The translations under genes were made by a program, and so were the position numbers. From Bacteroidales bacterium (GTDB taxonomy: Bacteria; Bacteroidota; Bacteroidia; Bacteroidales; UBA10428), in contig JAFGVA010000103.1 of NCBI GenBank assembly GCA_016938235.1, positions 1 through 62,282 on the forward strand: a DNA stretch of 62,282 bases, written 5' to 3'. The notes under the pieces are model-generated. The model saw only the letters and a program-made list of their open reading frames with translations. It was not told the origin of the DNA and did no database searches. Numbering within the stretch: the first letter of the stretch is position 1; each line of letters begins with the position of its first letter. Positions 20,888 through 30,226 of this stretch are shown here, piece after piece.

Positions 20888-22378
20888 TTAAATCGATATC
20901 AGTTCACTGCTAACCCAGTTTTTGGCTTTATCAACAGTAACAATTTTATAGACACTTTTTGAATCGGGGTTTAATACATCAACTAAAGAAAACTTCTTTT
21001 CAGAAATTTGTGGAGAGTGCACTACTTCACCAACTAATTCATCGTTCTTAAAAATTTTGTATAAATTAATAGGGTCATCGCCTGCATAAGCCGTATCCCA
21101 GCTTAGTATTATTTTATTGCTTTCAATTTTTTCTGTAATAATATTCTGAGCAGCTGTCAGGCCACCTTTAGCTTCCTGAAAATAGTTTGTTTTGCCATCC
21201 TTAACCTTTGCTGCAATTTTTTCAATGGAGGCTCTTTGAGCATGACTTAATCCGTTAGGTTTTATTTGTGCGGCTGCAATATTTTTTGTCAGCTGACATT
21301 CTTCCGGATTATCCGAAATCTGTCCTATACCAATAATCAGGGTATCAACTCCGGGTGTGGTAAGCGAATATTGAATCAAATCGGAATAGCTCATTTCCGG
21401 GCTGCCAACTTTCCGGACTACGTGGCTTGGATTGTTTGACCAGGTAGCTTCTTTGGTATACATTGCACCATCGGCAAAAGTTTTCATGCCTATAACACCC
21501 ATATCCTTTGCTTTTGCAACAGGAATAACATTGTTTTGCATGTTGAGATTTAGCTTGTCATTGGCGTTAATTGCAACCAGCATTCCATCAAGTATGTTTT
21601 GATGATCACGGCGAATAAGTTGCATCATAACGCCAGCATTCCAATGTCCGGAAAAACCGAGATGCTTAATAAGTTTTTCTTCCTTTGGGTTTAGTCCAGT
21701 TTTGTTTGTTCCGTCTCTGTAATCCAGCAGGGCAGCAAGAGCTCCTATCTGTTTTGCTTTTGGGTCAGGGTTATCAAGACCTTCCAGAACAGCATCAACA
21801 TCGGGCTGACTTGTTATACTGTGTAACAGAACCATGTCAAGGTATGCCCCTTTGGGATAATTTCCATTGCCATCGCCAAATACCTGAGAGAGAGTTCGTT
21901 TTATATCGTCAATAGTATGAGAACCCTGTTCTCCGTTTGTCCAGTTATTCAATCCCGGAATATCAAGATTTCCCTTAGCATAACGGAGGTGTGTTTTGCT
22001 GGTAAGAAAAATCGATTTTCTTAATTTTTCATTATAAGCAGAATTACCCGGGATAAGATCTAGTTGACGAAAAGCCTTTCCATAATTCATCTGGCTGGGG
22101 CCATAAAGATTTGAAGTGTCAAAATAATTTATTCCGAGTTTAAATGCTTTCAGTATGATTGCCACAGGGTCAACATCGTCTGGTGTCCATTGAATTGACG
22201 CCTGACCACCAAGTCCGAAAGTTGTAACTTCACGGTTTGTTTTGCCTAGTCTTCTTTTTAATAAGGTTTCAGGAACATCGAAACCCGAAAAGTTAAGTGA
22301 AGGTAAGATTGCTAAACCCGAAACTGTAATTGCTGATTGTTTCAGGAATGTTCTTTTATTAATTTTCCTTGAACCCAT
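20888..22378 (-). CDS. Exported aldo/keto reductase with a Tat-like signal and Fn3-like tail
   Basis: 496 residues from the ATG at 22378; an ATG 16 codons upstream adds a non-homologous stretch. The N-terminus has a Tat-type signal (KINKRTFLKQ followed by a hydrophobic run), with KR in place of RR. The aldo/keto reductase barrel shows the catalytic Asp and Tyr in NYFDTSNLYG, the Lys in FLTSKTHL and the His in VLLHSI. The last ~85 residues (IILSWDTAYAGDDPINLYKIF...) form an Fn3-like domain not usual in the family. The substrate is unknown. Convergent with miaA. Confidence 0.85.
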   Translation of the reverse strand: MGSRKINKRTFLKQSAITVSGLAILPSLNFSGFDVPETLLKRRLGKTNREVTTFGLGGQASIQWTPDDVDPVAIILKAFKLGINYFDTSNLYGPSQMNYGKAFRQLDLIPGNSAYNEKLRKSIFLTSKTHLRYAKGNLDIPGLNNWTNGEQGSHTIDDIKRTLSQVFGDGNGNYPKGAYLDMVLLHSITSQPDVDAVLEGLDNPDPKAKQIGALAALLDYRDGTNKTGLNPKEEKLIKHLGFSGHWNAGVMMQLIRRDHQNILDGMLVAINANDKLNLNMQNNVIPVAKAKDMGVIGMKTFADGAMYTKEATWSNNPSHVVRKVGSPEMSYSDLIQYSLTTPGVDTLIIGIGQISDNPEECQLTKNIAAAQIKPNGLSHAQRASIEKIAAKVKDGKTNYFQEAKGGLTAAQNIITEKIESNKIILSWDTAYAGDDPINLYKIFKNDELVGEVVHSPQISEKKFSLVDVLNPDSKSVYKIVTVDKAKNWVSSELISI

Positions 22379-22520
22379 AGCATATTTATATTGATGATAT
22401 TCAAAATTACAACAACTAAACAACAATTAAAAGGATTGAAAACAACGATAAATTCGTTGTGCCTAAACTGATTTCTGATTATAAGTGTTTTAATAATTAA
22501 TAATTTTAACCTTAGTCGGA

Positions 22521-22640
22521 ATTAGGGATGAAGTGGTTATTCGAGCATACTGCTACGCTTCAAGGTTTGGTAGCGGTGGATACGAATGCAGCCTGCTCTC
22601 CCAAACGTTTCATAGAAAAAAACCGTTACCAACAAGGCAA
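22521..22640. repeat. Imperfect intergenic repeat element, copy A
   Basis: First of three related elements (A, B, C) around two accessory gene sets. Shared parts: AAGTGGTTATTCGAG at 22531-22545 (C has AAGTGGTTATGCGAG), a segment CGAATGCAGCCTGCT resembling B, and AACGTTTCATA at 22604-22614, identical in B. It can fold: TTGGTAGCGGT (22567-22577) pairs with ACCGTTACCAA (22622-22632) with one wobble. It is more GC-rich than the sequence around it and has no ORF. Confidence 0.6.
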
Positions 22641-22690
22641 TGGAAATAATCTACTTTTATTAAATAAAACATAAAAGAATAAAACTATTG

Positions 22691-23212
22691 ATGAAAATAA
22701 TTGAATTTGAACAGATATACCATAAGTCTTTTAATGTACTTTGCAACAAAGCATACCGAATGACCAACGATGTAAATGCTGCAAAAGACATTGTTCAGAA
22801 CGTCTTTCTCCGGTTTTGGAACATGAAAGATACCTTGATAATAAACACTAAACCTGAAGCTTATCTTTACAGGGCTGTTGTAAACGAAACACTAAATTAT
22901 TTAGATAAGAAAAAAAGACTAACCATCATTCAAGACGATAAAGAAGCTGTGAATATTGCAAGCGGACAAACCACCGAAGAAGAAATTCACTTTAGCGAGC
23001 TGCAGCAAAAAGTAAACACATTGCTTGCCCAATTACCGCCAAAATGCCGTAGGGTGTTTTTGCTTAGCAGGTTTGAAAATATGACCTATAAAGAAATAGC
23101 TGGCTTTCTGAATATTTCGGAAAACACAGTGGACAATCACATTAAAAAAGCATTGGCGCTATTTCGAAATGAGCTGTTAATAATTATGTCAATTATAATT
23201 GAGCGGTTTTAA
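22691..23212 (+). CDS. ECF sigma factor, FecI-like
   Basis: 173 residues from ATG 22691 (a TTG codon just before it is also open). Sigma region 2 is at ~10-75 (NAAKDIVQNVFLRFW), region 4 at ~110-160 (LPPKCRRVFLLSRFENMTYKEIAGFLNISENTVDNHIKKAL). This is the Bacteroidota FecI-like ECF group that directs RNA polymerase to surface-receptor operons. A FecR-like anti-sigma gene follows after 65 bases and then the TonB-dependent receptor, so it probably activates them on signal. Repeat A lies just upstream. Confidence 0.93.
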   Translation: MKIIEFEQIYHKSFNVLCNKAYRMTNDVNAAKDIVQNVFLRFWNMKDTLIINTKPEAYLYRAVVNETLNYLDKKKRLTIIQDDKEAVNIASGQTTEEEIHFSELQQKVNTLLAQLPPKCRRVFLLSRFENMTYKEIAGFLNISENTVDNHIKKALALFRNELLIIMSIIIERF

Positions 23213-23277
23213 AAAAAATGATTTTAAAATAGCGGAACATTCCTTTTTCTCTTTCATTATATAAAAATCGTTGAATT

Positions 23278-24276
23278 ATGAATGAAAGAAGATATTGGTT
23301 TTTAACAGGCAAATACTTGTCGAAAAACCTGGCCCATGATGAGCAAATTGAATTAGAAAGTTATATTGAAGCCGATACAGCAAACAAGAAACTATTCGAA
23401 TCTCACATCAAGCTTTGGAAAAGCTTTACCGTTGGGCAAAAAGAAATAGATTTCGACTCCCTGAATTCGTGGCATGAGCTAAAAACCCGTATTACCGAAA
23501 ATGAGAAACAAAAGTCAGAAAAAATAAAACATCTGACCTTTTGGCGAAGTGCTGTTGCTGCTTGCTTACTCGCTTTAATAACAATAGGCGCATTTATAAT
23601 TGTTAACCAAAAGTCTGATTCTGTGGTTCTGGTAACGGCATCAGACAAACAATTATTCATTCTTCCCGATAGCACTGAAGTATGGTTAAATAAAAACTCC
23701 AGGTTGAGCTACAATTCAGAATTTGGAGATGATACCCGCAAAGTACAATTGAATGGAGAAGCTTATTTCAAAGTACAACACAATCCCGATAAACCTTTTG
23801 TTATTCTCAGCAACAAAACTTTTACTAAAGTTCTGGGGACAAAATTCAATATACGCAGTTACCATTCCGATAGTGCAGTTATTGTTTCTGTTGTTCAGGG
23901 AAAAGTTCAGTTTGGTGGAATGAAAAGCGAAAAACAAGCATTAATCCTTACAAAAAACAGTACGGGAACTTACCTGAAAAAGTCGGAAGGATTACAAAAG
24001 ACCTTAACGGAAACCCCCAATGTACTAGCATGGCAAACCAACAAATTAGTTTTTATCAATAGTACTCTATCTTATGTAATTGCACAATTGGAAGATTTCT
24101 ATAACATACAAATAAACCTCAATTCGCCCGAAATATTAAACTGTTCCTTTAGCGGAACTTTTAACAATCAAAGCCTTGATGAAGTGATTAAGATCCTTGA
24201 ATTTACAATGAACCTGACCTTTACTCAAAATAATACTTCATGTTATTCTGTTTCAGGCCATAAATGTTCAAATTAA
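23278..24276 (+). CDS. FecR-like anti-sigma factor
   Basis: 332 residues. A cytoplasmic N-terminal part (~1-85) binds the sigma factor, one membrane helix (~88-110, AVAACLLALITIGAFIIV) crosses the inner membrane, a FecR domain (~118-215, LPDSTEVWLNKNSRLSYNSEF...VQLNGEAYFKVQHNPDKPF) lies in the periplasm, and a C-terminal DUF4974-type domain (~255-325, LVFINSTLSYVIAQLEDFYN) should contact the receptor's STN domain. It relays the substrate signal from the outer-membrane receptor to the ECF sigma factor. Between the sigma gene and the receptor on the same strand. Confidence 0.93.
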   Translation: MNERRYWFLTGKYLSKNLAHDEQIELESYIEADTANKKLFESHIKLWKSFTVGQKEIDFDSLNSWHELKTRITENEKQKSEKIKHLTFWRSAVAACLLALITIGAFIIVNQKSDSVVLVTASDKQLFILPDSTEVWLNKNSRLSYNSEFGDDTRKVQLNGEAYFKVQHNPDKPFVILSNKTFTKVLGTKFNIRSYHSDSAVIVSVVQGKVQFGGMKSEKQALILTKNSTGTYLKKSEGLQKTLTETPNVLAWQTNKLVFINSTLSYVIAQLEDFYNIQINLNSPEILNCSFSGTFNNQSLDEVIKILEFTMNLTFTQNNTSCYSVSGHKCSN

Positions 24277-24313
24277 AATTTCTGTCATATCATAAATAAA
24301 ACCATAATATCAA

Positions 24314-26929
24314 ATGTTAAAAAAAATAATACTTCATTTGGTGTGCCTGATGATATTGCAATCGGGTTATTCCCAGGAATCTGTTTTAAAAACAAAAGTA
24401 ACAGTAAACTATCAATCCACACCGGTTTCGGAAATACTTACAGATATTTCTCAAAAATATGCAATCGATTTTTATTACAATGCGGCAATTCCCGATTTGC
24501 ACAAAAAGGTAACCATTAATATAAAGCAGGCAACATTAGAAATAGTTCTCAATAAATTATTTGAGAATACAACACTCATTTTTCGAATTGAAGAGGGGAA
24601 AGTATTGTTAAATACTGCAAAAACTCAAGAAACGGTTATTCATGGTTACATCATCGACACGGATAGCAAGGAAACACTAATCGGTGCAACTGTTTTAGTA
24701 AAAAACACAAGCATCGGCACCACTACCAATACTTTTGGGTTCTATAGCTTAACTCTGCAGGCTGCACCTGATAGTGTACTTTTTTCATATATTGGATATA
24801 AAGATACTATTATAGAAATTAAAAAAAGCGGTGATATAAGTCTTAATATATCCTTATCAACACAAACAATGAAAATGCAGGAAGTTGTCGTAACTTATGA
24901 TAAATCAATAGTAAGCAATTCGCAAACCGGTTATACCAAACTAACCATGAACGAAGTAAAATCGTTGCCAGCATTTATGGGAGAAAGGGATATTATTAAA
25001 GCCATTCAATTGACTCCTGGTGTAAAATCAGGCAATGAATCGTCAAACGGGTTTTATGTCAGGGGCGGTGGCCCCGATCAAAACCTTATGTTGCTTGATT
25101 GTGCGACCTTGTACAATACCTCGCATTCCTTTAACCTGTTTTCCATTTTTAATCCCGATGCAATAAAAAACGTTGAAATAAACAAAAGTGGATTCCCAGC
25201 CAGGTATGGCGGCCGTCTTTCATCGGTAATTGATGTTAAAATGAAAGACGGTAACATGGAAAAAATGCAAGGCGAAGCAGCATTAGGATACCTCACCTCA
25301 AAGATTACCATAGAAGGCCCAATTGTAAAGGGAAAAACATCGTTTATCATTTCATGTCGCCGAAGTTTTATCGATGCATTATTAGGAATAACTTATAATT
25401 TGAAAGAAGCACAGGATACAGTCGAAAAACAATCGATTTTATTTTACGATGCGAGTGTGAAAGTAAACCACAAATTCTCTGATAAAGATCGTGTATATGC
25501 CAGTTTTTATGGAAGTGGCGATGGTTTTGGATTTGAATCGGAAATAAAAAACCAAGCCTTTCAATATACTTCAGTAGATGATGTGAAAATCAAATGGCGC
25601 AATTACAATGGAGCTTTTCGTTGGAACCATTTGTTTTCCGGTAAGTTATTTTCAAATACCACTTTAACTTATAGCAAGTTTAACCTCTCAATTAAATTGC
25701 AATCATCATTGGATTATTCAAATCAATTAATAACAGACTATTTATATTCAAACACTTTTGGTTCAACCATTGAGGATTATGGTATCCGTACTGATTTTGA
25801 TTACTACCCCAATCCACATCATTCCATTAAGTACGGGGGTTCAGCCCAAACTCATAAATATCAACCAGGAGTGTCAACCTATCAACTTAGCGATGCAACA
25901 TCTTTAATTGACACAGTTTTTAAGAATGATTATTATTCGAACAATTTTTTTTGTTATGTTGAAGATGACATTGAATTAACTTCAAAAATAAAAGCCAATA
26001 CAGGCTTGCATGTTTCACTGCTTGCTGCCGGCAATAAAATTTATCCGTCGTTACAGCCTCGGTTATCATTACGTTACAGCTTATCTTCATCTCAGTCAAT
26101 GAAGGCTTCGTATTCAAAAATGAGTCAGAATATTCATCTGCTAACCAATAGTAGCCTAGGGCTTCCATTCGATTTATGGGTGCCGGCAACCGATAAAGTA
26201 TCCCCCATGAACGCCCATCATTACAGCCTTGGATACTCCCTTGAGTTTCATGATAGAAAATATGAGTTTACAGCCGAAACCTATTTAAAACAAATGGACA
26301 ACCTTATTGAATATGCTGAGGGTGCAAATTTTACTGATACACGCATTCCATGGTACGATAAAATTATTACCGGTGGCAAAGGCAAATCATATGGTTTGGA
26401 ACTGTTCATCCGAAAAAAATCAAGAACATTAACCGGTTGGGTTGGCTACACTTTATCGCGGGTTCACCGTTCATTTAATGAAATAGACAATGGGAAAGCT
26501 TTTCCTTATAAATTCGACAAGAAGCACGATTTATCAATTGTTGCAATATATAAATTAAGCGACAAAGTAAATTTTTCGGGCTCGTGGGTATTTAGCACAG
26601 GTAATGCTCTTACTTTTGCAGAAGGAACCTATCCTGCTGCCCAAAACTTCTTTTATTTTTCAAATAATCAAAGTACAGGTAGCATACAATATTATACCGG
26701 ACATAATACCGTTCGCATGCCCAATTATCATCGATTAGACCTAGGTGTTAATTTCGTCAAAGTAAAGAAACATGCTATTCGCACATGGAATATTTCAGTA
26801 TATAACGCCTATGCTCGACGAAATCCATTTTTTATTTATGCCACTACCGATGATTATGGAAACCGGAAAATGAGACAAGTAGACTTGTTTTATTTTGTGC
26901 CTTCATTTACTTATTCATATAAATTTTAA
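24314..26929 (+). CDS. TonB-dependent outer-membrane receptor with N-terminal STN signalling domain
   Basis: 871 residues with a signal peptide (ends GYSQ). Domains: STN (~45-95, YAIDFYYNAAIPDL), a carboxypeptidase-regulatory-like beta domain (~108-190, IHGYIIDTDSKETLIGATV), the plug (~205-310, with GFYVRGGGPDQNLMLLD and PARYGGRLSSVIDVKMKDG) and a 22-strand barrel to the C-terminal aromatic residue. The STN domain is for signalling to FecR, so substrate binding should raise its own transcription. The substrate is not clear from sequence. It lacks a SusD partner; the next gene is a DUF4249 lipoprotein, a common pairing in Bacteroidota. Confidence 0.94.
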   Translation: MLKKIILHLVCLMILQSGYSQESVLKTKVTVNYQSTPVSEILTDISQKYAIDFYYNAAIPDLHKKVTINIKQATLEIVLNKLFENTTLIFRIEEGKVLLNTAKTQETVIHGYIIDTDSKETLIGATVLVKNTSIGTTTNTFGFYSLTLQAAPDSVLFSYIGYKDTIIEIKKSGDISLNISLSTQTMKMQEVVVTYDKSIVSNSQTGYTKLTMNEVKSLPAFMGERDIIKAIQLTPGVKSGNESSNGFYVRGGGPDQNLMLLDCATLYNTSHSFNLFSIFNPDAIKNVEINKSGFPARYGGRLSSVIDVKMKDGNMEKMQGEAALGYLTSKITIEGPIVKGKTSFIISCRRSFIDALLGITYNLKEAQDTVEKQSILFYDASVKVNHKFSDKDRVYASFYGSGDGFGFESEIKNQAFQYTSVDDVKIKWRNYNGAFRWNHLFSGKLFSNTTLTYSKFNLSIKLQSSLDYSNQLITDYLYSNTFGSTIEDYGIRTDFDYYPNPHHSIKYGGSAQTHKYQPGVSTYQLSDATSLIDTVFKNDYYSNNFFCYVEDDIELTSKIKANTGLHVSLLAAGNKIYPSLQPRLSLRYSLSSSQSMKASYSKMSQNIHLLTNSSLGLPFDLWVPATDKVSPMNAHHYSLGYSLEFHDRKYEFTAETYLKQMDNLIEYAEGANFTDTRIPWYDKIITGGKGKSYGLELFIRKKSRTLTGWVGYTLSRVHRSFNEIDNGKAFPYKFDKKHDLSIVAIYKLSDKVNFSGSWVFSTGNALTFAEGTYPAAQNFFYFSNNQSTGSIQYYTGHNTVRMPNYHRLDLGVNFVKVKKHAIRTWNISVYNAYARRNPFFIYATTDDYGNRKMRQVDLFYFVPSFTYSYKF

Positions 26930-26945
26930 TTAAAGCCAACTCAAA

Positions 26946-27881
26946 ATGAACAATCAAGTAATACGAACCCTGAATAATGGAATTGTCTTTCGTAACGGCA
27001 TATTAGTGTTTTGCTGCCTTATTTCTTTGCTTTTCATTCTATCCTGTGAAGCCGATTTGAAATATGATTTAAACATGAATGATTTCAAACCACAATTAGC
27101 CATAAATTGTACATTTACCAATGATAGCTTATGGCGGGTATATGTTTCAAAATCGTCGGGCATACTTGCAAACGAAAGTTGGGATATAGTTAACAATGCC
27201 GTTGTTACTATTTCTGATTCGAATGAAATTATTTCTGTTCTTGACCCAAACGGTATCGGACAATACACCTCGCAGCATAAACCACAATTCAATCAACGCT
27301 ATAATTTGAAAATTACTGTACCCGGGTTTGAAACCATTGAAGCCTCTGATTTTCAACCCGAACAAATTCAAATTGATGGAATTTATTTTACTGACAGCAT
27401 TTCTTTGGAAGAAAATGAATACCTGTCGCAAGTTTCAATAAGTATTTCTGATAATGGGTCATTGACAAATTTTTACCAGATAATAGTTTATCAAAAAGAT
27501 AACAATAATCAAATTGTATCATTAATGCTAAAATCGGACGATCTTGCAATTGAAAACTCTGCAAATTATAATATCACAGGCGGAAACTCCAAGTTTAAAG
27601 AATACCTGGTGGCAAATGACCAGCTTTTTAATGGTACAATTTATAGCTTCAATTTAAAATTTTTTAAAATAATTCCAGATGCGGATGTTTTTGTTGAAAT
27701 TCGTTCGCTTTCGGCTAATTTGCACGAGTATGTTTTATCATATAGCAAATTCACAGAAAATATTGATGATCTGTTCGCTGAACCTTTAAATGTTTATAGC
27801 AACATTAACAATGGACTTGGTATTTTTGGAGGGTATTCTTCGTACTCCCACAAAATAACAGTCATAAACAGCAGCAATTAA
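26946..27881 (+). CDS. DUF4249-type lipoprotein
   Basis: 311 residues. A hydrophobic segment ends in the lipobox LLFILSC (lipid Cys about residue 34), then a beta-rich region resembling DUF4249 proteins (PQLAINCTFTNDSLWRVYVSKS, NNAVVTISDSNE, QRYNLKITVPGFETIEA). Proteins of this kind sit beside TonB-dependent receptors and may act as their surface or periplasmic partner; the molecular function is not known. The start is 16 bases after the receptor's stop, so the two are cotranscribed. An ATG further in is possible, as the N-terminus before the hydrophobic run is longish. Confidence 0.82.
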   Translation: MNNQVIRTLNNGIVFRNGILVFCCLISLLFILSCEADLKYDLNMNDFKPQLAINCTFTNDSLWRVYVSKSSGILANESWDIVNNAVVTISDSNEIISVLDPNGIGQYTSQHKPQFNQRYNLKITVPGFETIEASDFQPEQIQIDGIYFTDSISLEENEYLSQVSISISDNGSLTNFYQIIVYQKDNNNQIVSLMLKSDDLAIENSANYNITGGNSKFKEYLVANDQLFNGTIYSFNLKFFKIIPDADVFVEIRSLSANLHEYVLSYSKFTENIDDLFAEPLNVYSNINNGLGIFGGYSSYSHKITVINSSN

Positions 27882-27889
27882 AAGCCCAA

Positions 27890-28040
27890 TAGCTGGCAAC
27901 GACTGGTCATTAAACGCTGGGGGTTAAGCGGTTGAGGTACATTTGTACCCGTGTCATGTTTCATATCGAGGAATACAGACGTGCTTTGCAAACCCTAACG
28001 TTTCATACCCTCAACCGATAGTGCCAAACTAAAAACAGTT
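27890..28040. repeat. Imperfect intergenic repeat element, copy B
   Basis: Second copy, between the DUF4249 gene and the TrmO-like gene. CGGTTGAGG (27929-27937) pairs with CCTCAACCG (28009-28017); the small hairpin GGTACATTTGTACC (27936-27949) is nested. AACGTTTCATA at 27997-28007 is identical to copy A; ACGAC...AAAC...TTAAGCGGTTGAGG lines up with copy C. No ORF. The rest of the gap to 28148 is plain AT-rich sequence. Confidence 0.6.
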
Positions 28041-28148
28041 AGCAATTAATGTCAGATTTCATGAAAATATTAGCAAAACATATCAAGTTCTTAAATAATT
28101 AAGCATCTATTTTTGTTCGAAAACCGCTAATTCAAATTAATTATAAAA

Positions 28149-28634
28149 ATGAACAAGATGGATAATAAAATTCAAATCAAGCCTATTGGCAAAGTAAATG
28201 TCGCAAATGGTATTTTTTTAATACAGATTCAAAAAGAGTTCCTTCCTGCTCTTATCAATATTGAGGGTTTTAGTCATCTTCAAATTGTATGGTGGGGACA
28301 CCTCTATGATGGAGAGCAGTACAGGACTTACATTACAACGGATAAACCTTACAAAAAAGGCCCCGAAAAAATTGGAGTTTTTGCAACCCATTCGCCTATC
28401 CGCCCAAACCCGATACTAATTACAACAATCTCCATAATCAAAATTGATTATGAAAAGGGCATGATTTACACACCCTACATTGACGCAGAAAATGGAACAC
28501 CGGTTTTAGATATCAAGCCTTATCATACCAGCGAACGGATTAAAAACTGTAAAGTTCCCCAATGGTGCGAACACTGGCCAAAGTGGTATGAAGATTCTGC
28601 AACTTTCGATTGGCAAAGTGAGTTTAATTTCTGA
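28149..28634 (+). CDS. TrmO/TsaA-like tRNA t6A methyltransferase-fold protein
   Basis: 161 residues, close to a bare TsaA-like domain; E. coli TrmO is longer and has a C-terminal extension missing here. N-terminal IQIKPIGKVNV and the signature GVFATHSPIRPNPI (~75-88) are diagnostic of the fold. Family members use SAM to methylate t6A37 in certain tRNAs; whether this short form does so is uncertain. It is the first of three closely spaced genes, followed by an isochorismatase-like hydrolase 16 bases later. Starts at ATG 28149; ATG 28158 is also possible. Confidence 0.82.
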   Translation: MNKMDNKIQIKPIGKVNVANGIFLIQIQKEFLPALINIEGFSHLQIVWWGHLYDGEQYRTYITTDKPYKKGPEKIGVFATHSPIRPNPILITTISIIKIDYEKGMIYTPYIDAENGTPVLDIKPYHTSERIKNCKVPQWCEHWPKWYEDSATFDWQSEFNF

Positions 28635-28650
28635 GAAAATCATTCTACCT

Positions 28651-29133
28651 ATGGAAGCATTAATTTTAATGGACATACAATGTGGTTTGACAAGAAAAAA
28701 ATCGTTGTACAATGCAAAACTGTTTCTTGATACAGTTAATTCAGCCATTAAAGCATTTCGATTGTCTGGTTCAAAGATAATTTTTGTTCAACACAACAAT
28801 ACTCTATTAAAAAAAAATACCAATGATTGGGAAATAGACCCAATATTGGATAAGCAAGAATATGATATTGTGATTCAGAAAATTCATGGGAACGCTTTTC
28901 ATGATTCCGACCTGAAAGCAATACTTTCAAAGTTTGGGATAAATGATATAACTATTAGCGGATTAGTATCTCATGGGTGTGTGAAAGCAACCTGTATGGC
29001 GGCTTTAGCCGAGGGTTTAAAAACTTCCTTATTGAAAAATGGTCATACAACCTGGAACAAAGATGCAAAAATTAAAATAGACCAAACTGAAAAAGAATTA
29101 ATTGAAAAAGGAGTACAAATGGTATATTTTTAA
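28651..29133 (+). CDS. Isochorismatase-like cysteine hydrolase
   Basis: 160 residues from ATG 28651; a longer frame from 28588 would overlap the previous gene and adds non-homologous residues. The catalytic triad of the isochorismatase/nicotinamidase fold is in place: Asp8 in LILMDIQCG, Lys77 in IQKIHGNAF and Cys110 in VSHGCVKATCMAAL. The substrate cannot be told; nicotinamide, isochorismate or a carbamoyl/amide compound are options. It sits between the TrmO-like and AraC-type genes in a tight cluster with gaps of 16 and 22 bases. Confidence 0.85.
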   Translation: MEALILMDIQCGLTRKKSLYNAKLFLDTVNSAIKAFRLSGSKIIFVQHNNTLLKKNTNDWEIDPILDKQEYDIVIQKIHGNAFHDSDLKAILSKFGINDITISGLVSHGCVKATCMAALAEGLKTSLLKNGHTTWNKDAKIKIDQTEKELIEKGVQMVYF

Positions 29134-29155
29134 CTTCTAAACAAACCTGAATTGA

Positions 29156-30019
29156 ATGACAAACAAAGAAATAATAATAAAGGCAACAACCTTTATTGAA
29201 GCAAACTTAAAAAATGAAATAGATAATTTTAAGGTTGCTCAGGAGTCATGTTATTCGCTTTATCATTTCATCAGGCTGTTTCAAAGCATAACAGGATTTT
29301 CGCCAAAGAATTACATACAACAACGCCGACTTACCGAAGCGGTTTACGAGTTACAAAACACAGATAAGAAAATAGCTGATATTGCTTACGATTATCAATT
29401 TGGGAGTCCTGAGTCTTTCTCAAGGGCTTTTAGAAAACAGTACAATGTTAATCCTTCCGATATTAGAAATGGATTTGCTTTAACTTCATTACCATTGGTT
29501 TCCCCTGTCACTTCTGATTTTATTTTTCAATCCGGTAAAATCCGGAATATTCCACCTGAGCTTATTACTTTATCCGAAAAAATACTTGTAGGTATTTCTT
29601 TCTTTATGCAGGATGAATTTGAAATAAACGACCTTTCGAAAGAATGGAGCCGTTTAATAAACGAGGTACACACAATCAAGCATAAAACAATTCCGGAACG
29701 CTATTATCAGGTACAGTATTGGTCTGAAAAACAAGAACTGGGAGGGCTTTATTTCTTTACAGGAACTGAGGTTCAGAAAATAGAGGAATTAAACCCGTTA
29801 TTTGTTGTTAAAACTATACCTGAAGGTAAGTATTTAAAATTTGTACACCAGGGTTTTTCAAATAATGTGGGGCATACCTATAAATACATTTACACACAGT
29901 TTTTGCCCGACACTGCCTATAAACTAACAAAACCTTTCAATTTTGAATATTACGGAGAAAAATATAAAGGACCATTTAATGAGCAATCTGAAAGTGAAAT
30001 TTATATTCCAATTGAATGA
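29156..30019 (+). CDS. AraC-family regulator with GyrI-like effector domain
   Basis: 287 residues. The N-terminal ~105 residues are an AraC double helix-turn-helix (LYHFIRLFQSITGFSPKNYI, then KKIADIAYDYQFGSPESFSRAFRKQY). The C-terminal part (~130-287) resembles the GyrI-like/SOUL effector-binding domain, as in Rob-type activators, ending with ESEIYIPI. It probably binds a small hydrophobic or cationic ligand and regulates its own cluster. Same strand as the two enzymes before it; repeat C lies about 210 bases downstream. The gap to 30297 holds nothing else recognised. Confidence 0.88.
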   Translation: MTNKEIIIKATTFIEANLKNEIDNFKVAQESCYSLYHFIRLFQSITGFSPKNYIQQRRLTEAVYELQNTDKKIADIAYDYQFGSPESFSRAFRKQYNVNPSDIRNGFALTSLPLVSPVTSDFIFQSGKIRNIPPELITLSEKILVGISFFMQDEFEINDLSKEWSRLINEVHTIKHKTIPERYYQVQYWSEKQELGGLYFFTGTEVQKIEELNPLFVVKTIPEGKYLKFVHQGFSNNVGHTYKYIYTQFLPDTAYKLTKPFNFEYYGEKYKGPFNEQSESEIYIPIE

Positions 30020-30226
30020 AGATTTTCCAATCATGGCAAGATTGAAACAAATTGCATGGAATTTATTTGTAAATGTGTAAAAAGGAGTTTTATCTGAAAT
30101 GAGATATTGATTATCTGAGATGAAAAATAAGACAGGGCAGCACACAACACATTAGATTTTGATTCGTTAATTGCAAACAGGAATACGTAATTTTCGATTA
30201 ATGAATGAAATTAAAGATAAATCAAA

